Source: Actinomycetospora chibensis (GTDB taxonomy: Bacteria > Actinomycetota > Actinomycetes > Mycobacteriales > Pseudonocardiaceae). From it: 64,000 nucleotides of DNA. Both the position numbers and the translations under genes were made by a program. Below, piece by piece: positions 48,902 through 58,478 of this stretch; the stretch's first letter is position 1; each line of letters starts with the position of its first letter. The notes beneath the pieces are model-generated. The model saw nothing but the letters and a program-made list of their open reading frames with translations. It was not told where the DNA came from and searched no databases. The stretch spans positions 62,001-126,000 of the forward strand of contig NZ_JAQZAM010000011.1 in assembly GCF_028737215.1 (NCBI RefSeq), written 5' to 3'.

Positions 48902-49602
48902 CGGTGCTCCGGGTTCTCGAAGTCGAACCGGCAGCCGGCGTCCCACTCGGAGCGCTGGTTGCCGTACGCCGGGATGCCGCCCCGGTCCTTGAGCATCCGT
49001 GCCACGTGCAGCAGGTTCCAGGTCATGAACGTGGTGTTGCGGTTGGTGAAGTCGTTCGACGGGCCGCCCGAACCGGGGTCGAGGTAGGACGGGCCGGGGC
49101 CGGCCTCGCCGATCCAGCCGGAGTCCGCCTGCGGCGGGATCGTGTACCCGAGGTGCTGGAGGCTGTAGAGCACGTTCATCGCGCAGTGCTTCACGCCGTC
49201 CTCGTTACCCGTGATCAAGCAGCCGGCGACGCGGCCGTAGTAGGCGTACTGCCCGGCGTCGTTGAGCAGGTGCGAGCACGCGTAGAGGCGCTCGATCACG
49301 TGCTTGGTCACCGAGCTGTTGTCCCCCAGCCAGATCGGGCCCGCGACGACGAGGATGTCCGCGGCGAGGACCCGCTGGTAGAGCTGGGGCCACTCGTCGG
49401 ACGCCCACCCGTGCTCGGTCATGTCCGGCCAGACACCGACCGCGATGTCGTGGTCGATCGCCCGGAACTGGTCGACGCGCACACCCTGCTTCTCCAGGAT
49501 GCCGACGCTGAGGTCCACCAGGCCCTGGGTGTGACTCACCTCCGGCGAACGCTTCAGCGTGCAGTTCACGAACAGCGCCGACAGATCCTGGTACCCGGTC
49601 AC
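48898..49602 (-). CDS. Flavodoxin-like NAD(P)H-dependent FMN reductase family protein
   Basis: The 234-residue protein has the flavodoxin/NADPH-dependent FMN reductase fold: first strand and phosphate loop ALFVNCTLKRSPEVSHTQGL, then VVAGPIWLGDNSSVTKHVIE, and GCLITGNEDGVKHCAMNVLY. The PIWLGDNSSVTK loop is typical for FMN contact. A Gly/Pro-rich segment near residue 185 precedes the C-terminus. The electron acceptor is unknown. GTG 49602 follows GGAGG. The gene leads an operon whose second member is the methyltransferase remnant. It lies downstream of the aroG terminator. Confidence 0.87.
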   Translation of the reverse strand: MTGYQDLSALFVNCTLKRSPEVSHTQGLVDLSVGILEKQGVRVDQFRAIDHDIAVGVWPDMTEHGWASDEWPQLYQRVLAADILVVAGPIWLGDNSSVTKHVIERLYACSHLLNDAGQYAYYGRVAGCLITGNEDGVKHCAMNVLYSLQHLGYTIPPQADSGWIGEAGPGPSYLDPGSGGPSNDFTNRNTTFMTWNLLHVARMLKDRGGIPAYGNQRSEWDAGCRFDFENPEHR

Positions 49603-49653
49603 GCTCCGCCTCCCCCGGTCGCCGCGCGGCGATCATCGGGACGTCACGATCCT

Positions 49654-49708
49654 CGGGTGCGGGCCGGCGGGACAGCTCGAACTCGCACCGTGCCCGGCCC
49701 GCCACCCG
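49654..49708 (-). terminator. Hairpin downstream of aroG
   Basis: CGGGTGCGGGCCGG pairs with CCGGCCCGCCACCCG (one bulged C) across a 26-nt loop, 14 bases after the aroG stop. Likely the aroG terminator. Confidence 0.55.
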
Positions 49709-49721
49709 ACGTGGCGAGCGC

Positions 49722-51197
<1,476 letters not shown>

Positions 51198-51716
51198 TCA
51201 CGCCCCGACCGTCGGACCGCCCTCGTGCAGCGCGCGCCAGTGGGCGTCGATGACCTGCCAGCGGGCCAGGTTGTGGCGGGCGTCGGCGAGCGCGTCGTGG
51301 GCGTCCGCGGGCGCCGACGGCAGCTCGGGGCGCCCGACGTCGTCCCAGCGCTGGCGCAGGTCGCGGGTGAAGCGCGGCAGGGCCCGCGGCAGGTCGGGCA
51401 TCGCGCCCCAGAGCTGCGCGATCGCGACGTGGTCGTACGCGGCGTACCACGCCCAGAGCTCCACCGGGCCGTCGCCGGCGGTCACGAACTCGTAGAACGC
51501 CTCGCGGATGCTCAGGCGGCTGCGCCACGCCGGGTCCGACATCGGGGGCAGCTTGTCGAGGACGTTGTGCCGGACCCACGGTCCCGCCCGCATGGGGTCG
51601 AACTGCTTGGAGATCGCGTAGAACTCGCGGCCCTGCTCGTCGACGACGCCCACCGAGACCAGCTCGATGGTGGTCCCGTCCTCGATGAACTCGCAGTCGT
51701 AGAAGTACCGGGCCAC
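51198..51716 (-). CDS. 3'-5' exoribonuclease AS (Rv2179c family)
   Basis: The 172-residue protein is a DnaQ-like (RNase T-related) exonuclease of the Rv2179c/AS type. Motif I is FYDCEFIEDG (the family usually has DTE; the metal-binding D and E are kept). VSVGVVDEQGREFYAISKQF and LWAWYAAYDHVAIAQLWG give motif II, and DAHDALADARHNL supplies motif III with His and Asp. Rv2179c degrades single-stranded and poly(A) RNA 3' overhangs. GTG 51716 is the natural start. It is followed by aroG after 72 bp, as in mycobacteria. Confidence 0.92.
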   Translation of the reverse strand: MARYFYDCEFIEDGTTIELVSVGVVDEQGREFYAISKQFDPMRAGPWVRHNVLDKLPPMSDPAWRSRLSIREAFYEFVTAGDGPVELWAWYAAYDHVAIAQLWGAMPDLPRALPRFTRDLRQRWDDVGRPELPSAPADAHDALADARHNLARWQVIDAHWRALHEGGPTVGA

Positions 51717-51750
51717 GGCGGTGATTCTGGCCGGTGGGACCCGGCCGCGA

Positions 51751-52443
51751 TCAGGCGGCCTCGGCCTCCGCGCCCTTGTCCTTGAGCGTGCTGGCGTAGA
51801 CGTCGACGTACTCCTGGCCCGAGAGCCGCTGCACCGCGTCCATGATCTCGTCGGTCATGGCCCGCTCGACCTGGCGGTCGTCGGTGATGCCGGCGTAGCG
51901 CGAGAAGTCCAGCGGCTCGCCGATGCGGATGCCGATGCGGACCGGGCGCCAGAAGCGGGAGCCCACGGGGTTCGCCTGGTCCGTCCCGATCATCGCCACG
52001 GGGACGACGGGCACGCCGGCCTCGAGCGCCATGCGCGCCACGCCGGTGCGGCCCTTGAACAGCCGGCCGTCGGGCGAGCGCGTGCCCTCGGGGTAGATGC
52101 CGAACAGCCGGCCCTCGCGCAGGACGCCGATGCCGGTGTCGAGCGCGGCGCGCGCCGCCCGCCCGTTGCCGCGCTCGATCGGGACCTGGCCCATGCCGGT
52201 GAAGAACCAGCGCTTGAGGGTGCCGAGCACGCCGGGCTGCGTGAAGTACTCCGCCTTGGCGGGGAAGGCCATCCGGCGCGGCACCATCAGGGGCAGGACG
52301 AAGGAGTCGAGCACCGCGAGGTGGTTGGACGCGACCAGCGCCCCACCCTCCCGCGGCAGGTTCTCCGCCCCCACCACGCGCGGACGGAACGCCACGCGCA
52401 TGAGCGGGCCGAGCAGCACCCACTTCATGATCCAGTACAGCAC
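51751..52443 (-). CDS. 1-acyl-sn-glycerol-3-phosphate acyltransferase (PlsC family)
   Basis: The 230-residue membrane-associated enzyme acylates lysophosphatidic acid or a related acceptor in phospholipid synthesis. The acyltransferase motifs are VASNHLAVLDSFVLP (NHxxxxD form), motif II FTGMGQVPIERGNG, motif III FGIYPEGTRSPDGRLF and motif IV VPVVPVAMIGT. An N-terminal hydrophobic helix (WIMKWVLLGPLMRVAF) anchors it. GTG 52443 is used because it directly precedes that helix; an ATG inside the helix is less likely. Order matches Rv2182c. The divergent esterase gene lies 303 bp away. Confidence 0.9.
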   Translation of the reverse strand: MLYWIMKWVLLGPLMRVAFRPRVVGAENLPREGGALVASNHLAVLDSFVLPLMVPRRMAFPAKAEYFTQPGVLGTLKRWFFTGMGQVPIERGNGRAARAALDTGIGVLREGRLFGIYPEGTRSPDGRLFKGRTGVARMALEAGVPVVPVAMIGTDQANPVGSRFWRPVRIGIRIGEPLDFSRYAGITDDRQVERAMTDEIMDAVQRLSGQEYVDVYASTLKDKGAEAEAA

Positions 52444-52667
52444 TCGCGCTCCCGTCCGCCCCGCCCTCGTCGCAGCTCTCGTCGCTGGGCGCGAGCGTAG
52501 GGCCCACCCGCGGCCCGACACAGCCTCGGCGCGACCCGTCACACGACCCGATCGGCCCCCTCGGACGTCCGCGATCATGCGAACGGCCGCCCGCGACCCC
52601 GTCGTGTGGACCGCCCGGCGCGACACGGGCACCACCGCGTGACCCGGGCGTGTGGGACATGCCACGA

Positions 52668-52673
52668 TAGGGT
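52668..52673 (+). promoter_or_regulatory. -10 element upstream of the esterase gene
   Basis: TAGGGT lies 73 bases before the GTG start in the 303-bp divergent gap (52444-52746). The rest of that gap shows no gene or clear repeat. Confidence 0.4.
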
Positions 52674-52746
52674 TCCCGATCCGCCCCCACCGCCTCGTGC
52701 GGTCCCTGCGCCGCGCTGCCCACGCCGTTCGTCCGGAGGATCCACC

Positions 52747-53565
52747 GTGCCCGTCCTGCCCGGAGCCGAGCCGTTCGTCTCCGATCCCGGAGACGGCTCG
52801 CGCGAGATCGGCGTGGTGCTCAGCCACGGGCTCACGGGCACGCCGCAGAGCATGCGGGCATGGGGCGAGTTCCTGGCCTCCGACGGCATCGGGGTGCGCG
52901 GACCCCGCCTGCCGGGCCACGGCACGCGCTGGCAGGACCTCAACCGGACCCGCTGGTCCGACTGGTACGGCGAGGTCGAGCGCGCGGTCGACGACCTCCG
53001 GCGCGAGTACCGGTCGGTGTTCGTGTTCGGGCAGTCGATGGGCGGCACGCTCACGCTGCGTCTCGCGCAGGAACGCGGGGACGACCTGGCGGGCATCGCG
53101 CTGGTCAACCCGTCGGTCACGACGCTGCGCAAGGACGCGACGATCGCGCCCTACATCCAGTGGGTGGTGCCCTTCGTGCCGGGCGTGGCCAACGACATCA
53201 AGAAGCCCGGTGTCACCGAGCTTGCCTACGACCGGCTGCCGACGCGCGCCGCGGTGTCGCTGACGGCGCTCTGGCGCCTCGTGCGCGCCGATCTCGAGCG
53301 GGTGCACCTGCCCGTCCTGCTGTTCCACTCCCCCACCGACCACGTGGTGGAGCCGGTCAACAGCGCCCTCGTCCTCCAGGGCATCTCCTCGCACGACGTG
53401 ACCGACGTCGTGCTCGACGACAGCCACCACGTGGCCACCCTCGACAACGACGCCCCGAGGATCTTCTCCGACAGCCTGGCCTTCGTCCGGCGCGTGCACG
53501 ACGACCGCACCGGCGGATCGCACGCCACGGACACCGCCGTCTCCACCCCAGGGACCCCCGCATGA
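52747..53565 (+). CDS. Alpha/beta hydrolase, carboxylesterase/monoglyceride lipase-like
   Basis: The 272-residue protein resembles Est30-type carboxylesterases and monoacylglycerol lipases. It has the oxyanion HG motif VVLSHGLTGTPQSM, the substrate-entry segment GPRLPGHGTRWQDL, the nucleophile elbow VFGQSMGGTLTL, the acid in FHSPTDHVVEP and the catalytic His in LDDSHHVATLDND. Substrates are probably short or monoacyl esters. GTG 52747 has GGAGG 7 bases ahead. The next gene overlaps its stop as ATGA, so both are co-expressed. It lies beside plsC, which suggests lipid turnover. Confidence 0.9.
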   Translation: MPVLPGAEPFVSDPGDGSREIGVVLSHGLTGTPQSMRAWGEFLASDGIGVRGPRLPGHGTRWQDLNRTRWSDWYGEVERAVDDLRREYRSVFVFGQSMGGTLTLRLAQERGDDLAGIALVNPSVTTLRKDATIAPYIQWVVPFVPGVANDIKKPGVTELAYDRLPTRAAVSLTALWRLVRADLERVHLPVLLFHSPTDHVVEPVNSALVLQGISSHDVTDVVLDDSHHVATLDNDAPRIFSDSLAFVRRVHDDRTGGSHATDTAVSTPGTPA

Positions 53566-54212
53566 CCGCGCCCGAGCCGGACGACACCCGCCCCGACCCC
53601 GCGGACAGCGGCGTCGGCGATCCCCACCGTCCCGGCGTGCCGGACGACATCGACGCGGCCTTCGCCTCGATCGTCGCCGACTGGGCGGCCTCCGGCGCCC
53701 CGCGATGGCCGGACGAGGTGCCGGACCCGAGCGACGGGGCCGCCCAGGAGGGTCTCTCCTCCGGGCTGGGCACCGCGACGCCCCCCGGCGGTCAGCGCCG
53801 GCCGCGCGACACGTTCGACGCCGACGTCCCCCGCCCCGCCACGCGTCCGGGTGCCACGCCGCCCAGGCGGGATCCGACCGCCCAGGATCCGACCGCACAG
53901 GATCCGACCGAGCAGGACCCGCCCGCGCGCGACGTGACCCGCCCCTCGCCGAAGCCTGCCCACGACGAGCACTACGTGCCGCCGGAGCCCCCGCCACTGC
54001 CGCGCCTCGGCGTGAGCAGCCTGCTCGGCCTGGGCCTGCTGATCGTCGGGGTCGTGCTGCTCGCCGTCCCGGGCCTGCTCGGCGGGCCCGTCGGGCTCGG
54101 CATCGTGCCCGGCCTGCTGGCGATGACCGCCGGTCTCGGGTGGCTCGTGTTCGGCCTGCGGCGCGGGCGCGACACGGGTGGCGACGGCTCCGACGACGGC
54201 GCGATCCTCTAG
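53562..54212 (+). CDS. Two-helix membrane protein with Pro/Asp-rich N-terminal domain
   Basis: The 216-residue protein has a long hydrophilic N-terminus (residues 1-135) with a segment IDAAFASIVADWAAS and a DPTAQ pentapeptide repeat. Two membrane helices near the C-terminus (LLGLGLLIVGVVLLAVPGLL and LGIVPGLLAMTAGLGWLVFG) complete it, with a short charged tail. The family is unknown; the helical hairpin recalls Rv2183c-type actinobacterial proteins. The start overlaps the esterase stop. Its TAG overlaps the TAG of the convergent glucokinase gene in a shared CTAG. Confidence 0.72.
   Translation: MTAPEPDDTRPDPADSGVGDPHRPGVPDDIDAAFASIVADWAASGAPRWPDEVPDPSDGAAQEGLSSGLGTATPPGGQRRPRDTFDADVPRPATRPGATPPRRDPTAQDPTAQDPTEQDPPARDVTRPSPKPAHDEHYVPPEPPPLPRLGVSSLLGLGLLIVGVVLLAVPGLLGGPVGLGIVPGLLAMTAGLGWLVFGLRRGRDTGGDGSDDGAIL
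53871..53915 (+). repeat. Three 15-bp tandem repeats encoding DPTAQ/DPTEQ
   Basis: Units at 53871, 53886 and 53901 share GATCCGACCG and add in-frame pentapeptides to the disordered N-terminal domain of the membrane protein. Confidence 0.85.
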
Positions 54213-55150
54213 ACGCCCGCCCGCTCGCGGGCGTCGAGCGCGGCGCCCACCATCCCGGCGCGGCCCCCCAGCGTCGCGGGCCGGATCTCGGCCAGCCGGC
54301 GGTGCGCGCCCCCGGTGACCTCCTCGGCGTAGCGGCGACGCGCCCGGTCCAGGAACAGGGCGGACGACGCGGACACCTCACCGCCGACCACGACGACGTC
54401 GGGATCGAAGACGTCGGCGACCAGGGACAGCGCCTGCCCGAGCCAGTCGGCGAACTCGTCGACGACCCGCCCCGCCAGCACGTCGCCCGCCTCGGCGGCG
54501 CGGGCCACGTCCCAGCCGGTGATCGGCTGCGCGCGCTCCCACGTGGCCCGCAGCAGCGAGAACTCCTCGGTGTCGGCGACCAGCTCCTCCGCCGCGCGCC
54601 CCAGCGCGCTCCCGCTGCAGTAGCGCTCGAGGCAGCCGCGCTTGCCGCACGGGCAGGGCCGGCCACCCCGGACGACCGTGAGGTGCCCGAGCTCGGGGGC
54701 GACGCCGTGGGCCCCGCGGAACACGGCCCCGTCGACCAGCAGCGCCGCGCCGATCCCGGTGCCGAGGGCGACGAGGACGGCCACCGAGGCACCCGCGGCG
54801 GCGCCGACGCGGTGCTCGGCCAGCCCCGCCGCGTTCGCGTCGTGCTCGATCACCACGGGCAGGTCGAGGCGGGCGGCCAGCCGCTCGGCCACGGGGTCGT
54901 CGCGCCACGGCAGGTGGGCGCCGAACGCCACCGTGCGACGGTCCGGGTCGACGAACCCGGCGATCGCCAGCCCGACCGCACCGAGGCGGTGCTCCTCGGC
55001 GAGACCGCGCACGAGGTCGACGATCGCGTCGTCGAGGCCGGCGGCGTCGCGGGCGGTGGGCACGGCCGCCGTGGCGACGACGGTCCCGTCGGCGTCGATC
55101 ACGCCGGCGCGCACCGAGCTGCCGCCGATGTCGACCCCGACGGTCAGCAC
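54209..55150 (-). CDS. glk: ROK-family glucokinase
   Basis: ROK kinases phosphorylate glucose or related sugars. The 313-residue protein has the ATP motif VGVDIGGSSVRAGVID, the sugar-binding EHDANAAGLAEHR, ALGTGIGAALLVDG, the ROK signature APELGHLTVV and the zinc site CPCGKRGCLERYCSG. No N-terminal HTH is present, so it is a kinase and not a repressor. Glucose is the likely substrate but is inferred. GTG 55150 overlaps the stop of the gene before it. The stop shares CTAG with the convergent membrane-protein gene. Confidence 0.9.
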   Translation of the reverse strand: MLTVGVDIGGSSVRAGVIDADGTVVATAAVPTARDAAGLDDAIVDLVRGLAEEHRLGAVGLAIAGFVDPDRRTVAFGAHLPWRDDPVAERLAARLDLPVVIEHDANAAGLAEHRVGAAAGASVAVLVALGTGIGAALLVDGAVFRGAHGVAPELGHLTVVRGGRPCPCGKRGCLERYCSGSALGRAAEELVADTEEFSLLRATWERAQPITGWDVARAAEAGDVLAGRVVDEFADWLGQALSLVADVFDPDVVVVGGEVSASSALFLDRARRRYAEEVTGGAHRRLAEIRPATLGGRAGMVGAALDARERAGV

Positions 55151-56169
55151 GGAGTGTCGCCGGCGGACTCCCCGTTCCCCTCTGTCCGGCCGGGCCGCGC
55201 GGGGCGCCGGATGGGGATGCGCTGCACCGACGGCCGCGGCGAGGCGGCGGGCGGGGTGGCGGCGGGCGGCCCCGCGGCGGGCGGGGTCGCCGGGCGGGCG
55301 GGCCGCGTGGGGGGCGGTGCCGGTGCCCCGGCGGCTGTGCGGTCGGGTCCTGCGGCCGGCGGTCCGGAGGCGACGCTCGGGCGCCGGGGCGCGGGGCGGG
55401 GTCCGCCACCCGGGGGACGCGGTCCCGGCCGGGGTGCGGCACCCCGGCCTCCGGCCGGGCCGGCCGGCTCCGCGGCGGGCGTGCCGGGGGCGGGCGCGTC
55501 GGTGGTGGGCGCGTCGGTGGTGGGGGGCTCCCGGAACGCGGCCGAGCGCGGCGAGGACCGGCGGATGGGCACCCGCCGGCCGTGGGCACGGGAGCCCGCC
55601 GGGGTCGGGGCGGGCCGGGGGCTCTCGGGCTCCGGGGCGGGGGGTCCCGGGGTAGGGGGTCCCGGGGTAGGGGGTCCAGGGGTGTGGGACTCGGAGGCGG
55701 GCTCGTCCACCCGAGCCCCGTCGTCGTGAGCGGCTTCGGGCGCGCCCACACCCCAGCCGTCCCACGCGCCCCACTCGGCGGGCCAGCCGGGCGGCGGGGG
55801 CGGCGTGGTGGGCGCCGCCGACCCTGGCGTGGCGTGGTGCCCGTGGTGGTGCCCGTGCGACGGGTCCTGGTGCGCCTGCATCATCAGCCGCAGCAGGGCC
55901 ATCAGCGCCGTGGCGTGCTCGGTGAGGCGGGCGGTCAGCTCGGGCTGCTCGCCCCGGAACGCGGCGACGAGCGCGCAGATCGGGCACCAGGTGCACGGCC
56001 CGGGGCTCTGCGACGGGCGCCCCGACGCCGCCCCGGGGTCCGGCGGCCCGGCGTCGAGACCGTCGACCCGCGTCCCGAGCCAGTCGAGCAGCGCGGACGC
56101 CGTGGCCCGCGCCTCGTCCGTCAGGTGGTCCCGGTCCGCGCGGTCGAACCCGCCCTGCGGCCCGGTCAC
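55144..56169 (-). CDS. Pro-rich protein with conserved CxxCPxC domain
   Basis: The ~341-residue protein has an N-terminal helical domain (residues ~1-110) with CTWCPICALVAAFRGEQPEL, three close cysteines that could bind a metal, then LTEHATALMALLRLMM and a His-rich HGHHHGHH. The remaining 230 residues are a Pro/Ala/Arg-rich linker with repeats (PTPGP) and two matching RRVPIRR/QRIPIRR segments. I know similar Cys motifs in actinobacterial proteins beside ArsA-like ATPases but no function. GTG 56169 makes a GTGA overlap with the ATPase stop; GTG 56178 is the alternative. It overlaps glk downstream. Confidence 0.72.
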   Translation of the reverse strand: MTGPQGGFDRADRDHLTDEARATASALLDWLGTRVDGLDAGPPDPGAASGRPSQSPGPCTWCPICALVAAFRGEQPELTARLTEHATALMALLRLMMQAHQDPSHGHHHGHHATPGSAAPTTPPPPPGWPAEWGAWDGWGVGAPEAAHDDGARVDEPASESHTPGPPTPGPPTPGPPAPEPESPRPAPTPAGSRAHGRRVPIRRSSPRSAAFREPPTTDAPTTDAPAPGTPAAEPAGPAGGRGAAPRPGPRPPGGGPRPAPRRPSVASGPPAAGPDRTAAGAPAPPPTRPARPATPPAAGPPAATPPAASPRPSVQRIPIRRPARPGRTEGNGESAGDTPC

Positions 56170-57398
56170 GTCATCCACACGGAGCGGTCGGGGCGGAAGA
56201 CGACCGAGAGCAGGTCGTCGGAGAGGTCGGCGCCGGTGACCTCGCAGCGCCGGAGAACGGGCGGCAGGGCCACGGCGCGGCGGCGGCCGTCGACGGTCAC
56301 CGCCAGCTCGTCGCCGATGCGGGCGAGATCCACCTCGGCCTCCCCGATACCCGAGACGTGCAGGTCGAGCACGAACTCGCTCTCGGGGTGCGTGCCGGTG
56401 CCCGCGGTCCGCCGCACCGCGACGAGAGCGCGCCCGACGGGCCCGTCGAGAGGGTCGTCGTCGCCGTAGAGGGTGTCGGCGAGCACCGCGAGGGCGTCGA
56501 CGCCGACGGGCTCACCGGCGTGGTGGGGCACGCGACGCACGGGCACGTCCCCGCCGGCGCCGACGAGGTCGGCGAGCACCGCCTCCTGCTCCGCGCGCCG
56601 CGCGCGCACCCACGTCGCGGCCTCGCCGCGTCCCCGGCCGGCGTCCGGGACGAGCCGGTTGGCGATCATCCCGTCGACGTGCAGCCCGTGCAGGGCGAGG
56701 GCCGTGAGGGTTCGCCGGGTCTCGGCCGCGACCACGCGCTCGGGGGTCAGCACGAGGCGGATGGTCGTCGTGCGGTGGTCGGCGAGCAGGGCCCGCAGGC
56801 CCGCGAGCTGCTCGGCGAGGCGGGAGAGCGAGGCCGCGGCGGCGTCCCACCGGGCCACGGTCGCGCTGCTGCCGGAGAGCCCGGCGAGCACGCCGCGCAC
56901 CGCGCGGCGATGGGTCGGGAACAGGCGCTCGAGGTAGGACCCGAGCGCCTCGGGCAGGGCCAGCAGCCGCAGCGTCTCCGCCGTGGGCCCGCAGTCGACG
57001 ACCACGACCTCCCACGGCCCGTCGACCGTCGCCCGGCGGACGTCCTCGAGTGCGAGGAGCTCCTCGACGCCGGGCAGGACGGTCAGCTCGTCGGCGACCA
57101 TCTCGTCGACCCCGGCACCCGCCAGCAGGGTGCGGAGCTGGGTGCGCAGCGGCTCCCACGCCTCGTCGACGAGTGCGCGCGTGTCGATGTGCGCCGCGAA
57201 GAGGCCCGGGAAGGTGTCGGGGGCGACCTCGGCGGGGGTGCCGTCGAGGCGCACGGCGAAGGCGTCCCCCAGGGAGTGGGCGGGGTCCGCCGAGAGGGCG
57301 AGCACCTTGCGCCCCGCGCGCGCGAGCGCCACCGCCGTCGCCGCAGCCGTGGTGGTCTTCCCGACCCCACCCTTGCCGGTGAACAGCAGGACCCGCAC
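56166..57398 (-). CDS. ArsA/GET3-like ATPase (Rv2184c family)
   Basis: The 410-residue protein has the deviant Walker A FTGKGGVGKTTTAAATAVAL at the N-terminus, the switch region LSADPAHSLGDAF, and the second signature VVVVDCGPTAETLRLLALP, as in ArsA and GET3. It has one ATPase half with a C-terminal hydrophilic domain (from residue ~320) that resembles the alpha-crystallin-like beta domain of some Get3 homologues. No ars genes lie near, so arsenite pumping is unlikely. A role with membrane proteins or with the adjacent SRPBCC proteins is inference. GTG 57398 shares one base with the TAG of the upstream gene. Confidence 0.87.
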   Translation of the reverse strand: MRVLLFTGKGGVGKTTTAAATAVALARAGRKVLALSADPAHSLGDAFAVRLDGTPAEVAPDTFPGLFAAHIDTRALVDEAWEPLRTQLRTLLAGAGVDEMVADELTVLPGVEELLALEDVRRATVDGPWEVVVVDCGPTAETLRLLALPEALGSYLERLFPTHRRAVRGVLAGLSGSSATVARWDAAAASLSRLAEQLAGLRALLADHRTTTIRLVLTPERVVAAETRRTLTALALHGLHVDGMIANRLVPDAGRGRGEAATWVRARRAEQEAVLADLVGAGGDVPVRRVPHHAGEPVGVDALAVLADTLYGDDDPLDGPVGRALVAVRRTAGTGTHPESEFVLDLHVSGIGEAEVDLARIGDELAVTVDGRRRAVALPPVLRRCEVTGADLSDDLLSVVFRPDRSVWMT

Positions 57399-57826
57399 TA
57401 GCCCTCCACGCGACGCTTCAGCCCGGTCAGCGCTTGGTCCATGATGCGCTTCTCGGCGCGGCGCTTGAGCATGCCCGGCAGCGGAACGCTGAGGTCCACC
57501 GACAGCGTGTACGTGACCTCGGTGGTCCCCCCGTCCTCGGCCAGGCGGTAGCGGCCCCGCTGGGAGCGCTGCATCTGCCCGGAGACCAGGTCCCACGTGA
57601 CGCCGTCGTCCACCCAGTCGTAGGCCAGCACGTAGGTGTCCTTGATCGGCCCGGCGTCGAGCGAGAATCGGACCTGCTCGGGGCGTCCCTCGTCGTCGTG
57701 GGTGAGCACCGTGGCCGCGGTGATCGAGTCCGCCCACTCGGGATACGCGTCGAAATCGGCGATGACCCCGAGGACGTCGGGGGCCGGCGCCGCGATCGTG
57801 ATGGATTGCGTCGACTCGTCGGCCAT
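57398..57826 (-). CDS. SRPBCC/polyketide cyclase-like protein (Rv2185c family)
   Basis: The 142-residue protein is a START/SRPBCC hydrophobic-ligand-binding fold. It starts STQSITIAAPAPDVLGVIAD and contains FDAYPEWADSI, VTWDLVSGQMQRSQRGRYRL and a final long helix (KRRAEKRIMDQALTGLKRR). Ligand is unknown; the mycobacterial orthologue (TB16.3) sits in the same place. ATG 57826 matches the fold start. It leads a coupled set of four genes ending at glk. Confidence 0.88.
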   Translation of the reverse strand: MADESTQSITIAAPAPDVLGVIADFDAYPEWADSITAATVLTHDDEGRPEQVRFSLDAGPIKDTYVLAYDWVDDGVTWDLVSGQMQRSQRGRYRLAEDGGTTEVTYTLSVDLSVPLPGMLKRRAEKRIMDQALTGLKRRVEG

Positions 57827-57935
57827 GGCGCGAGAGGCTACCGTCGCGCCCCCGGCGGGCAGCACGCGCCGTGCGGCCGGGGACATGGGCGGTGACATGG
57901 CCCGGGGCGTGAACCGTGACCCCGGCCTCACCCCG

Positions 57936-58340
57936 TCACACCGACGTGACCGGGGACTCCCCGCCCGGCGGCACCCCGGGCGGCCGCCCGGCCTCCAGCC
58001 GGTCCTTGAGCGCGAACGCCACGGCCTTCGCGGCCCGCTGCCGGCGCACGCCCTCGCGGGTCGCGGCCCGGCGCGAGAGCGGCTCGCCGACGGGATCGAC
58101 CCGCAGGAACCAGTGCAGCACCGTGCCGTCGCCCACGGCCTCGAGCCACACCTCCATGCTGCCGGTCCAGGCGTCGCCGACGACGCTCCAGCGCAGGCCC
58201 TTCGCGCCCCGGTCGGTGAACACCCGCAGCGCGAGGTCCGGCCAGAACCGGCGCCAGGCGGCGGGGTCGGCGAACTCGGCGGCGAGGCGCTCGGGCGGCA
58301 CGGCGAGGAAGGTCTCGTCCACCACGTCCACGGTCGCCAC
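57936..58340 (-). CDS. Second SRPBCC-like protein (Rv2186c position)
   Basis: The 134-residue protein also reads as a SRPBCC fold: VDVVDETFLAVPPERLAAEF, WRRFWPDLALRVFTDRGAKG, EVWLEAVGDGTVLHWFLRVD and a C-terminal helix with AKAVAFALKDRLEAG. Its ligand and role are unknown. GTG 58340 is the natural beginning. Two adjacent SRPBCC genes before an ArsA-like ATPase and opposite fadD15 is the mycobacterial arrangement and suggests a lipid link (inference). Confidence 0.8.
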   Translation of the reverse strand: MATVDVVDETFLAVPPERLAAEFADPAAWRRFWPDLALRVFTDRGAKGLRWSVVGDAWTGSMEVWLEAVGDGTVLHWFLRVDPVGEPLSRRAATREGVRRQRAAKAVAFALKDRLEAGRPPGVPPGGESPVTSV

Positions 58341-58429
58341 GCCGCCAGCGTGACAGGACCCGTGCGGCACGCCGTCCGGGGTCACGGATGGGGGGATTGT
58401 CCGGCTACCGGGAGGTAGTGCGCCGCGAC

Positions 58430-58435
58430 TAGGGT
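58430..58435 (+). promoter_or_regulatory. -10 element upstream of fadD15
   Basis: TAGGGT lies 43 bases before the ATG in the 138-bp divergent gap; GGAG precedes the start codon. No well-spaced -35 is evident. Confidence 0.4.
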
Positions 58436-58478
58436 CACAACCGACGCAGCGAGGCGCGCGGGGCAGGAGTGGAGCGAG

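Noticed and set aside
56166-57398. Arsenite efflux ATPase
   Set aside because: Only a single ATPase half, and no arsB, arsR or arsC nearby; a GET3/Rv2184c-like assignment fits better.
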